Part shown: positions 1 through 6,820 of the stretch, in pieces
Position numbering within the stretch: position 1 is the first letter of the stretch
How the letters are laid out: each line of letters begins with the position of its first letter
Origin: an uncultured Eubacterium sp.
GTDB taxonomy: Bacteria > Bacillota > Clostridia > Peptostreptococcales > Anaerovoracaceae
Direction: 5' to 3'
DNA: 7,350 bases
Assembly (NCBI GenBank): GCA_900542385.1
Contig: UQNP01000091.1
Coordinates: 1 to 7,350, forward strand
Program-made: the position numbers and the translations under genes
Notes under the pieces: model-generated
Seen by the model: the letters and a program-made list of their open reading frames with translations, nothing else
The model's database searches: none
What the model was told of the DNA's origin: nothing

Positions 1-1420
1 GCTCCGATATATATTTCTGCGTTTCAAACTCTCCACTACCAAGATACACAAATTCATCGGCATTTCCAATCATCGTATTAAACTGCTCTTTAGGGAACAT
101 ATCCTTTAGTTGCGTAATTGCTTGTATAATTACTGAAAACGATATGCTATGCTTTCTTGCTGTCGTAAGAACAGTGAGAAAATCATCAGGCAACACTATA
201 TTAGCAGCCTCGTCCATTAGAAAATGTACGGGAACATCAAGTCTCAGATTCTTATTCTTTCTTGCCTGTCTATATAGGATCGGTATAAGCTGCTCATAGA
301 ACATGCTTACTATAAAATTAAAACTTTTATCTTCAGCAGGAGTAACCAGAAACATTGCAGTTTTCTCTCGTCCAATATTATATAAATCCATTTCATCAAA
401 ATCCGTCAACCTGCAAACAGATTCAAGGTTGAATTTATTAAGTCTTCCCATAAGAGTCGTCTGCACACCTAGGATAGTCTTTGCTGCACCTTTCATCGCC
501 GTTTTTCTAAACCGAACAGCAATGTGATCAGGATTTTCAAGCTCGATTTTATTGAAAAGTGCAGTGACTGCATTTTCTATGATATTCCCATCTTCGTCTT
601 CTTCAATAACATCTTCCCTAGCAAGATACATAAGCGTTCTCATGTTTTTTTCTTCTTCACTTGCCTCATAATGTATGAGGAACATATATGCCATGCACAG
701 GGCTTCCGCCTGGTTATCCCACATAGGATCATTCGAATGGCACTCTCTAGGGACAGTTGCCCGAAAGATATTCTTTACAAGCCTTAATACATCATCATCT
801 GACTCAAGATATGAAAACGGATTGTATCCAAAAGACTTTTCCAGCTCATCAAGATTAAGTGCTCTGATCTTATATCCCTCTTTTTTAAGAAATCCACCTG
901 TTCTTTTTAGCAGTTCCCCTGAAGGATCAAGGACGATGTAAGAAACCTGCGCCTGTAATAAGTTCGGTATTACATAGTAAAAAGATTTACCTGCGCCGGA
1001 GCCGCCTATCACAAGAGTAATAAGGTTTAGGTAAATCTTCTTCCCTGTTTCACTGATCCTGAGATTCTGAGTTAATAGCCTGTTTTTGTAAAAATCCTTA
1101 TCCGCATATTTTTTGCAAAGCCTTCTTACATCACCCCACTTTGCTGAGCCGTACTCCTCATTTGTCCGTTTGTTCTCTTTTCCCGATTCATAAACCACTA
1201 TGCTGAAGATATATACGACGAAAATTCCTACAAATACCTTTTTTGTTGTATCAGATATGTATACCTCCCGCTTAAAACTGATACAGTCGGCCACAATGCC
1301 AAACTTATCAAAGATATTTCCTTCAGATTCAAATGCAGGCGTTAAGACAACTGATAAGAGCGCCGAACACAAAATTCCAATGGCTATATAAACACCTATC
1401 TTTTTTCTATCCAAAGCCAT
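1..1420 (-). CDS. virD4: VirD4/TraG-type conjugative coupling ATPase (3' end outside window)
   Basis: This is a type IV coupling protein, the membrane ATPase that brings the relaxase-bound strand to the conjugation channel. I translated 473 residues. Two N-terminal membrane segments (about 8-27 and 61-77) are followed by the family motif YGSAKWG (90-96), Walker A GGSGAGKS (139-146), a DPSGEL motif (165-170), Walker B FLMDEAAN (400-407, acidic pair D403-E404) and the sensor stretch IIQAITQL (431-438). The visible part ends in the conserved GNADEFVYLGSG...ETQKYISE region. Relatives are around 600 residues, so perhaps the last fifth lies beyond base 1. The ATG at 1420-1418 shares one base with the stop of the upstream gene (TGATG), implying translational coupling. 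GAGGTG lies only about 2 nt from this ATG, so the TTG at 1414-1412 is a possible alternative start. In pCF10-like systems the counterpart is PcfC, which also follows PcfB. Family call is secure. Confidence 0.95.
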   Translation of the reverse strand, partial: MALDRKKIGVYIAIGILCSALLSVVLTPAFESEGNIFDKFGIVADCISFKREVYISDTTKKVFVGIFVVYIFSIVVYESGKENKRTNEEYGSAKWGDVRRLCKKYADKDFYKNRLLTQNLRISETGKKIYLNLITLVIGGSGAGKSFYYVIPNLLQAQVSYIVLDPSGELLKRTGGFLKKEGYKIRALNLDELEKSFGYNPFSYLESDDDVLRLVKNIFRATVPRECHSNDPMWDNQAEALCMAYMFLIHYEASEEEKNMRTLMYLAREDVIEEDEDGNIIENAVTALFNKIELENPDHIAVRFRKTAMKGAAKTILGVQTTLMGRLNKFNLESVCRLTDFDEMDLYNIGREKTAMFLVTPAEDKSFNFIVSMFYEQLIPILYRQARKNKNLRLDVPVHFLMDEAANIVLPDDFLTVLTTARKHSISFSVIIQAITQLKDMFPKEQFNTMIGNADEFVYLGSGEFETQKYISE

Positions 1421-2427
1421 CACCTCGCAAGTTCTTTAATCTTTTCCTTCTTCCTGGCAGGCTGCGACCTTTTATATTCGTCTACAAAACTATGTATCTT
1501 TCCCTGCTTTTCTGATTTTGTATTCTTCGCACCAGCCCCGGATTTTAAACTCTCCGAGGCTTTCAGGGGGTTTTTATCTGTATCTCCTATCTTCACACTA
1601 TCAAGCTCCTTTTCTATCTTCTCTTTTAAAGCCTCAACTGATACCGGCTCCCTGTTTCTTTGCATATCATGTAATTCCCTATAATGGTCAAATTCTACCG
1701 CCTCATCAAAAAACACGATATCGTCTGTAAATCCCCCCGCTTCTTTCATCGCCTCTCTCTGCCTTGTCCAGTAATTTTTATCCCTTCCATCAAATCTACC
1801 GTCATGATACTCACCTACCTTTTCTCCGTCTTTATATACGATATACCTTGTCTTCGTATATTCTTCGCCTCTATACGACTCCCTACTGGAATGGAGTTCA
1901 ATGTATCTGTCAGGATTCGTCCGCTCGCATATATACCGTGGGGTATCTTTAGAATAATCCCTTTCTGTTATTCGGTTTAACGCCCTTGAAAATGAAACGC
2001 TCACCTGCTTTTTCGCTTCTGCTGCTGATTTAAAATCTTCAGCTTTTAATATATCTGCCTCTTTATCAAGCACGTTTATACCAAGCTTTTCACATATTCT
2101 ATTTATTACCGGAGCATCTTCCATTTTTGCACAGATGTCCTGATAACCTTTTTCGTGGGTCTTATCCTTTGCAATAAAATACGGAAGATGATATTTCTTT
2201 GCAAGCTTTGCGAATTCTTTAATATCATCTTCCTTTACAGTTACCATGCACATACCGCCTGGGTTTAATGCGATATCTCTTGTTTTGCCTTTCTTTAAAA
2301 GCGCCGATAAAAATATGAGCAGCTTTCCTGACATCAACGCTGCGCTTCCGGAAAGCCGTATTATCCGCTCGCCTCCATCTAAAATCACCTTAACGATCAG
2401 ATCGCCTGTCTCGCCTTCCATGCTCAT
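1420..2427 (-). CDS. pcfB: PcfB-like DUF3801 conjugation accessory protein
   Basis: This 335-residue cytoplasmic protein has a DUF3801/PcfB-type core at roughly residues 8-120. Recognisable pieces are the ILDGGERIIRLSG strand region, a helix about 29-46, EDDIKEFAKLAKKYHLPYF (66-84) and EDAPVINRICEKLG (103-116), which match the family pattern by eye. PcfB of the enterococcal pCF10 system helps dock the relaxosome on its VirD4 protein; the same role here is inferred from homology and from lying directly before virD4. The middle (about 164-255) is rich in aromatic and charged residues, with YIVYKDGEKVGEYHDG (195-210), and I do not recognise it. The tail (about 260-335) is Lys/Glu-rich and probably disordered. 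The start at 2427 is favoured because GGAAGGGGG (2445-2437) lies 9 nt upstream; the ATG at codon 3 would be 15 nt away. It overlaps the relaxase gene by 38 nt and the next gene by 1 nt. Confidence 0.87.
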   Translation of the reverse strand: MSMEGETGDLIVKVILDGGERIIRLSGSAALMSGKLLIFLSALLKKGKTRDIALNPGGMCMVTVKEDDIKEFAKLAKKYHLPYFIAKDKTHEKGYQDICAKMEDAPVINRICEKLGINVLDKEADILKAEDFKSAAEAKKQVSVSFSRALNRITERDYSKDTPRYICERTNPDRYIELHSSRESYRGEEYTKTRYIVYKDGEKVGEYHDGRFDGRDKNYWTRQREAMKEAGGFTDDIVFFDEAVEFDHYRELHDMQRNREPVSVEALKEKIEKELDSVKIGDTDKNPLKASESLKSGAGAKNTKSEKQGKIHSFVDEYKRSQPARKKEKIKELAR

Positions 2428-3691
2428 TTATTCTTTCCCCCTTCCTTTTAACCTCTTTATCCCTATCCACTTTCGTTTTACTTCTGATTTCGATACCTCC
2501 GCAAACCCTTATCTCGGCTCTGATTTCCCGCATTTTTTCTGTAAGGGCAGTAATTTCAAGTCTAATAGCCACCTTTTGCTTCTCAGGGATTTTTCTTCTT
2601 ATTTCCTTTCGCAAAGTTTCCCTCTTTAGATAATGCTCATCAAGATTTTTTTCAAGCTTTGTCTGCAATGCTTTCAGGTCACTACCATCTACAAGATTGT
2701 ACTTCCCAATAAGTCGAACTTCTCTACTGATTTTATCAAGATGTGCTACCTGCTTTGCCACCCTATATGGAATCCTCTTAGGTCTTTTTCTGCTTGGAAT
2801 TTTCCCAAGCAGAAAAAGATATCTGTAATACAGCGCCATATATCCTGTGAGCTTTCTTTTTGGTCTTTTACATTTCTTGCGAGTTTTCTCAGATTTTACA
2901 AGTACTCCGTAATTTCTGCTGTAATTTTCCGCAATTCTCTGCCGTATTCCTTCCAAAGTATAATCGCCATCTTTTATGGACCTGAGTCTTATATACCCAT
3001 CCTTTCCGGCAGGCGATACAGCAAAATGCTTTCCAAATTTCAGACTATATCCCATTTTTCGCATATTTGCATAAAACTCTTCCATTGAACGTGAGCTTGT
3101 GATTGCAATATCTATATCGTTCCTGATGTACGCTCTCAAGTTAAACTTACCATTATCTCCTGCAAAATATACCTGCTTTCCCTGAGCGGCATATTTTGCA
3201 ACAGACAGACCTTCCTGCCTGCAATATTTATCAGATAACTCTCTTATCATCCTGTATGTTGCCTTACATCCGTTATATTTTTTGCCATCCACAAATGACA
3301 CGGAATTAATAACAAAATGATTATGGATATGCGCCTTATCAAGATGAGTTGTCACAATAACCTGGAATCTATCTCCCCACATTTCCTCAGCAAACCTCAC
3401 ACCCACTTCATGAGCTTTTTCAGGAGTTATCTCGCCCGGCGCAAAGCTCTGCTCTGCATGATGAGCAAGGATTCCACCTGTTTTACCGAATTGCTCTTTT
3501 GTAAACATCATATCCTGATACGCCGTCTCTATATCGCAGTTTATCCCAGTACAGAGGCTATCTTTAACAGTCTTATTTTCACCGGATACATAGTCTATAA
3601 CCTTTTCAATTTCAGTCTTTGCGGGATTTGATGCATAGGAAAGTGTATACTGAAGGTTACCTTTTACTGCCCAGATCTTTGTCGTTGCCAT
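2390..3691 (-). CDS. MOBP-type relaxase (Relaxase/mobilization nuclease domain)
   Basis: This is a 433-residue conjugative relaxase, which nicks oriT and stays covalently bound to the 5' end of the transferred strand. The N-terminal third is the nuclease domain. YASNPAKT (19-26) matches the family's catalytic-tyrosine motif, making Y19 the best active-site candidate, with Y15 and Y34 as alternatives. HHAEQSF (77-83) is the second motif. H116-x-D118-x2-H121-x-H123-N-H125 followed by FVINSVSF is the metal-binding histidine motif III. A basic linker (about 266-281) leads to YLFLLGKIPSRKRPKR (291-306) and a predicted long charged helix (about 335-395), a layout I associate with relaxases of clostridial ICEs. 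The ATG at 3691 has GGAG 7 nt upstream, and the frame is closed by a TAA at 3709-3707, so this start is firm. It overlaps mobC by 35 nt. A perfect inverted repeat lies inside the gene at 2783-2819. Confidence 0.95.
   Translation of the reverse strand: MATTKIWAVKGNLQYTLSYASNPAKTEIEKVIDYVSGENKTVKDSLCTGINCDIETAYQDMMFTKEQFGKTGGILAHHAEQSFAPGEITPEKAHEVGVRFAEEMWGDRFQVIVTTHLDKAHIHNHFVINSVSFVDGKKYNGCKATYRMIRELSDKYCRQEGLSVAKYAAQGKQVYFAGDNGKFNLRAYIRNDIDIAITSSRSMEEFYANMRKMGYSLKFGKHFAVSPAGKDGYIRLRSIKDGDYTLEGIRQRIAENYSRNYGVLVKSEKTRKKCKRPKRKLTGYMALYYRYLFLLGKIPSRKRPKRIPYRVAKQVAHLDKISREVRLIGKYNLVDGSDLKALQTKLEKNLDEHYLKRETLRKEIRRKIPEKQKVAIRLEITALTEKMREIRAEIRVCGGIEIRSKTKVDRDKEVKRKGERINEHGRRDRRSDR
2783..2819. repeat. 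Perfect 15-bp inverted repeat inside the relaxase gene
   Basis: TCTTTTTCTGCTTGG (2783-2797) and CCAAGCAGAAAAAGA (2805-2819) are exact reverse complements around a 7-base loop. The repeat lies in relaxase codons 291-303 (YLFLLGKIPSRKR) and would form a stable stem in the mRNA or in single-stranded DNA during transfer. No other stem of this length was noticed in the window. Confidence 0.9.
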
Positions 3692-4028
3692 ATCTCTTCT
3701 CCGGTTTTAAAAGTTCCTCCTTTATCTGATCCATCAAAGCTTTTAATTCTTTATAGTTTTCCGCATAATCCCTTTCCATTACGCTGCCTGTCATATTAGC
3801 TACCTTTGCTATCTGATTGATATTTACTCCAATCTTATTCAGTTCATAAATGAAACCTATGAGTTCTCTTGAAGGCGCAGGCTTTGGTACAAGCCCTCTA
3901 AGAAGACTTCTCATATATGAAGATCTGCTATATCCTGCTATCTTTGCAAGCCTTGTAAGTCTTTCATGCTCTATCTCTGTAAGGTACACCTTTACAGGAG
4001 ATTTCTCTGTTCTTTTTGCTTTTTTCAT
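3657..4028 (-). CDS. mobC: MobC-family relaxosome accessory protein
   Basis: This 123-residue DNA-binding protein of the MobC group assists the relaxase at oriT, in this family by binding and opening DNA near nic. Residues 12-48 fit a ribbon-helix-helix fold: strand VKVYLT (12-17), helix about 18-31, turn AGYSRSSYMRSLLRG (31-45). The diagnostic LNKIGVNINQIAKVAN stretch (63-78) is clear, and the C-terminal helix is charged (about 86-108). Its 3' end overlaps the relaxase start by 35 nt, which fits coupled synthesis of the two relaxosome partners. The ATG at 4028 is followed by MKKAKR and the next Met is residue 39, so no other ATG start would keep the fold. No normal Shine-Dalgarno lies in front of it; a GC-rich hairpin occupies 4035-4056 instead. 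Length is usual for the family. Confidence 0.93.
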   Translation of the reverse strand: MKKAKRTEKSPVKVYLTEIEHERLTRLAKIAGYSRSSYMRSLLRGLVPKPAPSRELIGFIYELNKIGVNINQIAKVANMTGSVMERDYAENYKELKALMDQIKEELLKPEKRYGNDKDLGSKR

Positions 4029-4034
4029 AAATTT

Positions 4035-4056
4035 AGGCGGGATGAAGCTCCCGCCT
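4035..4056 (-). promoter_or_regulatory. GC-rich hairpin directly before mobC
   Basis: Read on the minus strand, AGGCGGGA-GCTTCA-TCCCGCCT forms a perfect 8-bp stem with a 6-nt loop. It sits in the 35-bp gap between the surface-protein stop (4064) and the mobC ATG (4028), ending 6 nt before that ATG. The only Shine-Dalgarno-like bases (GGCGGGAG) are within the stem and its loop edge, so folding would hide them. The bases after the stem are AAATTT rather than a U run, so it is a poor intrinsic terminator. It could limit mobC translation or act as an attenuator. It could also be an arm of oriT, since MOBP oriT sites often lie just upstream of mobC and carry inverted repeats. The structure is seen; the role is unknown. 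Confidence 0.6.
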
Positions 4057-4063
4057 TAAAGTA

Positions 4064-6682
4064 TCAATCATCAGATTCTTCTTTACCCTTGTACCTTATA
4101 ACAGCATATGCTCCCGTTCCCGCAATTACGACCAATGCGATTATGATGAATAACGGGAAAAAGTCTCCTGTTTTAGGGCTTGAATTTTTGTCATCAGGAT
4201 TTTTAGGCTCATCACCTTCCGGCTGAGGCGGCACTTCCGTATCGGACATATCATTTGTAATTGTTCCAAGATCAATTACTGCACCATTCCTGCTTACCTT
4301 TATAGTGATATTCTTAATAAGCTTATGCTCCGCATTTGCATCACATCTAAGCTCATCAAGAGTATATGTTCCATACGGGATCGCACCGAGAGTATCGTTG
4401 GGCTCTGCCTGACTTCCAAATTCACCAAGTCCAAACCATACGCCGCTGCTCATATTAATATCTGATTCTGTTATCTTATCCATTTCGAGCAGTTTATCAT
4501 TTGCATTGGTATTTTCGGTATGCTTATTCCACTCAGCCGATGTTGAAGCATATCCGTTCTCATCTGTAACTATCACATGGCTTTCGTCTGACACAGTATT
4601 TGTCAGTTTAAACGGAATGCCAGCCATTCTCTTAAAGCTACCGTCTTCCGCCTTAACAAATTCCAAATCTGCCCTGACAACGAAATTTTTGAAAATGAGA
4701 TCATTTCCCTCTTTATTTGCTGTAACAATTTTGCCATTCTCCCTTATTTCAACTGTTCTTGCCTTTCCGTCTGTCAGAACATATGTCCCATTGGATTTAG
4801 TCTCCTTAATCTCATATGTACCGTAAGGCAGATAATCTAACGGAGTTTCAACTGTATAGGCCTTCTGTTCTTCATTCCAGGCAGTTACAAGCTTTGCAAT
4901 CACATCACCAGGCGCATATTCCCTGCCTTTAACGATAACAGATGCCTTGCTCTTATTTGTAATGGTAAATTCTATACCGGAAAGTTTCGCACCATTTTCT
5001 ACTGTACTATAATCTTTACCCGCGACAGCTTCCGATTTTCCAAGCTCTCTGTCCCATTTCTGAAGCTGTATACCTCCTCTGATGACATCATTTGTGATAG
5101 CATCTTTTGTAAGATCTATCATTTCACCATCTATTCTTATAGAAAAGTCTTTTTCAAGTATGCCCTCATTTAGGTATCCTTCCGGGGCTTTCGTCTCGAT
5201 TATCGTATATTCCCCATAAGGCAAAGTCTCTTCATCTGTTTTTGCGATCCCGGAGGCATTTGTCTTGATCACCTTTACTGTTTCACCGCTTGAATATACT
5301 TTACCATCTACAGATACAGGATTTTCACTTCGATTGATTATAGAAAACTCTGCTCCCTCAAATGTAGCATCGCCCTGACTGTTTTCTCCTGTCTGCATAT
5401 CGTTTTTGCGGATAATCACACCGCCGCGCTTAACATCCTCCTTATGCATCGGAATATTATATGTGCTCACCGCTTCCATTTTCCCTTCAGGCGTAATCTG
5501 GCTCACGTGCAGCGTATCGTCAAGTAAATACCCCGTTGGAGCTTTCGTCTCCTGCACCGTTACAGTTCCAAGAGGCAAAGTGACAGAGCCTGATGATGAA
5601 TAATAGAAGTCATCACCACTGACCAGAAGGCTTTCTATAAGCACCGCCCTGCCATTTTCATTTGTCTTAACTACCCATGATCGTGTAGGTGTAAGCTTTG
5701 AAAAATCAGTGTCATCATCATAATATGCTGCGTAATAACTAATGGTATATTCGGCTCCTTCAAGGCTTGCTGATCCTTGTGGAAGATTATTTTCCGACCA
5801 GCTCTCATGTGTATCTTTATCCAGCTTATATACAACAGCTACAGCAGGATCTCCTTGCGGCATATCCTTTACATTTTTTGATGTGCTTTTTGAATTGATG
5901 GTAATGCTATATGCTGTCGTATCAACTGCATACCCTTTAGCCCCGGATATTTCCTTTAAGGTGTATGTTCCATAAGGGATATTTGAAAGCGTTGCTTTAC
6001 CGTTCGCATCCGTAGTAAGCGTCCCTACAAGCGAGCTTCCTTTATATAAGCCGTACTTTGCTCCAGCAAGGCTATAGCAACTGTTGCCATCAGAAAGTGT
6101 AGGATTACCTGATGACTTTATGATGGATAATGAACCTGTAAGATTTAGACCCCTGTATACTCTATAGCTATCACAGTTTTTGTCTGAGTCTGGATAGTCC
6201 ATCCACTCTGATAATGTAGGTCCATATTTTACACCAGCGCTTGTTGTTGCGTGGTACATCTTGCCGCCTTCACCCAAAATAGCGCAATGAGTACCTGACC
6301 CATTTTCTAAAAATATGATTATATCGCCGGGTTTCATTGAAGATGTAATCGTTCCACTCGTTCCTTCCGCAACTTTTGTAATTCCTCTGTCTTTCAATTT
6401 GTCTTCCAAGCCATCTACTGTAGAATTATCACCCCAGTTCACTCCATAAGCATTTTCTAGTGCCCAATACACAAAGCCTGTGCATTGACCAATGCCACTA
6501 TAGCTCACCCCGAGCTTCTGCTTTAATATGGGCTCCACAGAACTCCAACTCTTTGCGGCTACTGCTTTCTCATCCGCAGCATACACTTGTTCAGACTGCG
6601 AGGCCCCGGTAAATATACCGCATCCCAGCATAACCGCTGTCATAAAGACAGCCAATATTCGTCTACCATATTTCTTTTTCAT
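4064..6682 (-). CDS. Sortase-anchored NlpC/P60-like and SpaA/Cna-B repeat surface protein
   Basis: This is an 872-residue secreted, wall-anchored protein. A signal peptide (basic 2-8, hydrophobic 9-24) probably ends at VYA-AD (35/36). Residues about 45-177 resemble an NlpC/P60-type cysteine peptidase: C67 in GQCTGFVYWAL, then GDIIIF (119-124), H132 in GTHCAIL and H144 in MYHATT. Such domains usually cut peptide stems of peptidoglycan. Five SpaA/Cna-B domains follow (about 183-275, 280-415, 420-534, 535-667, 669-812). Each has a first-strand lysine (K189, K286, K426, K542, K677) and a glutamate at the end of a PYGTYTLxE-like motif (E244, E378, E496, E627, E777). Domains 2-5 have a terminal Asn (N409, N531, N666, N810), the usual triad for internal Lys-Asn isopeptide bonds; domain 1 has D273. 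A Pro/Asp/Lys-rich linker precedes SPKTGD (835-840), a membrane span (841-862) and a short tail. SPKTG fits the (S/P)PxTG signal of clostridial class B sortase. AAAGGGAAG (6694-6686) supports the start. It precedes mobC by 35 bp and may aid mating contact or wall opening (inferred). Confidence 0.9.
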   Translation of the reverse strand: MKKKYGRRILAVFMTAVMLGCGIFTGASQSEQVYAADEKAVAAKSWSSVEPILKQKLGVSYSGIGQCTGFVYWALENAYGVNWGDNSTVDGLEDKLKDRGITKVAEGTSGTITSSMKPGDIIIFLENGSGTHCAILGEGGKMYHATTSAGVKYGPTLSEWMDYPDSDKNCDSYRVYRGLNLTGSLSIIKSSGNPTLSDGNSCYSLAGAKYGLYKGSSLVGTLTTDANGKATLSNIPYGTYTLKEISGAKGYAVDTTAYSITINSKSTSKNVKDMPQGDPAVAVVYKLDKDTHESWSENNLPQGSASLEGAEYTISYYAAYYDDDTDFSKLTPTRSWVVKTNENGRAVLIESLLVSGDDFYYSSSGSVTLPLGTVTVQETKAPTGYLLDDTLHVSQITPEGKMEAVSTYNIPMHKEDVKRGGVIIRKNDMQTGENSQGDATFEGAEFSIINRSENPVSVDGKVYSSGETVKVIKTNASGIAKTDEETLPYGEYTIIETKAPEGYLNEGILEKDFSIRIDGEMIDLTKDAITNDVIRGGIQLQKWDRELGKSEAVAGKDYSTVENGAKLSGIEFTITNKSKASVIVKGREYAPGDVIAKLVTAWNEEQKAYTVETPLDYLPYGTYEIKETKSNGTYVLTDGKARTVEIRENGKIVTANKEGNDLIFKNFVVRADLEFVKAEDGSFKRMAGIPFKLTNTVSDESHVIVTDENGYASTSAEWNKHTENTNANDKLLEMDKITESDINMSSGVWFGLGEFGSQAEPNDTLGAIPYGTYTLDELRCDANAEHKLIKNITIKVSRNGAVIDLGTITNDMSDTEVPPQPEGDEPKNPDDKNSSPKTGDFFPLFIIIALVVIAGTGAYAVIRYKGKEESDD

Positions 6683-6771
6683 TTTCTTCCCTTTCTACCA
6701 ATACTCCAATTTAACTTCTCATATTTCAACTTATGGCGATCTAATAGGTTCCATCAACACCTCCTCATTGC
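6683..6771 (-). promoter_or_regulatory. Leader region of the surface protein / mob gene cluster
   Basis: This short untranslated stretch lies between the terminator and the surface-protein gene. On the minus strand it begins next to the 8-bp palindrome ATTGCAAT (6774-6767), then has a very strong Shine-Dalgarno and a 7-codon ORF, and ends with the AAAGGGAAG ribosome binding site of the large gene. I find no convincing -35/-10 pair with room for a transcript start before the ribosome binding sites. The cluster may therefore rely on read-through of the terminator or on a promoter I cannot recognise. Confidence 0.45.
6731..6754 (-). CDS. Candidate 7-residue leader peptide (MEPIRSP)
   Basis: An ATG at 6754-6752 opens a 7-codon frame, MEPIRSP, ended by TAA at 6733-6731. 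AGGAGGTG (6765-6758) lies upstream with 5 nt between AGGAGG and the ATG. This is the longest match to the 16S anti-Shine-Dalgarno sequence I noticed at any start in the window, better than that of the large gene 49 bp downstream. Such a strong site before a tiny frame suggests a translated leader peptide or the preserved start of a gene that has since decayed. In the +1 frame the sequence stays open from just past this point to the start of the next gene. Function unknown; translation is inferred from the ribosome binding site alone. Confidence 0.4.
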   Translation of the reverse strand: MEPIRSP

Positions 6772-6794
6772 AATAAAAAAGCGGCAATGCCGCT
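6772..6794 (-). terminator. Intrinsic terminator of the secreted-protein gene
   Basis: On the minus strand AGCGGC-ATT-GCCGCT forms a 6-bp stem with a 3-nt loop and runs directly into a T tract (TTTTTTATTG, the last stem T included). It starts 26 bp after the TAA of the upstream secreted protein, the classic position and shape of a rho-independent terminator. It separates that gene from the surface-protein and mob cluster, although partial read-through is possible. Confidence 0.87.
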
Positions 6795-6820
6795 CAAATG
6801 TGATTATCCTCTATATATTC

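Noticed and set aside
303..3631. Plus-strand open frames between 303 and 3631, including one of 151 codons at 2633-3088
   Set aside because: They lie antisense to well-supported conjugation genes, show no recognisable motifs and have low-complexity Phe/Ser/Leu-rich composition typical of antisense frames.
3716..3721. AGGAGG upstream of the relaxase as its ribosome binding site
   Set aside because: It is about 24 nt from the ATG and an in-frame TAA at 3709-3707 rules out an earlier start. It is part of mobC codons; GGAG at 3702-3699 fits better.
4112..4158. Inverted repeat TCCCGTT / AACGGGA near the 3' end of the surface-protein gene as an oriT element
   Set aside because: Only 7 bp with a 33-nt gap inside coding sequence; not distinguishable from chance.
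6619..6634. VMLGC (17-21) of the surface protein as a lipoprotein lipobox
   Set aside because: The -3 residue is Met rather than Leu/Val/Ile, and the protein has a sortase anchor plus a good signal-peptidase I site at 35/36.
6701..6729. TTGAAA (6729-6724) with a weak -10 such as GAGTAT (6706-6701) as promoter of the surface protein
   Set aside because: The -10 matches only 3 of 6 consensus bases, and the transcript would start on top of the ribosome binding site.
6730..6757. TTGATG / CATAAG (16-nt spacer) as a promoter
   Set aside because: Each hexamer matches 4 of 6, which is common by chance in AT-rich DNA, and it overlaps the leader ORF that has its own strong ribosome site.
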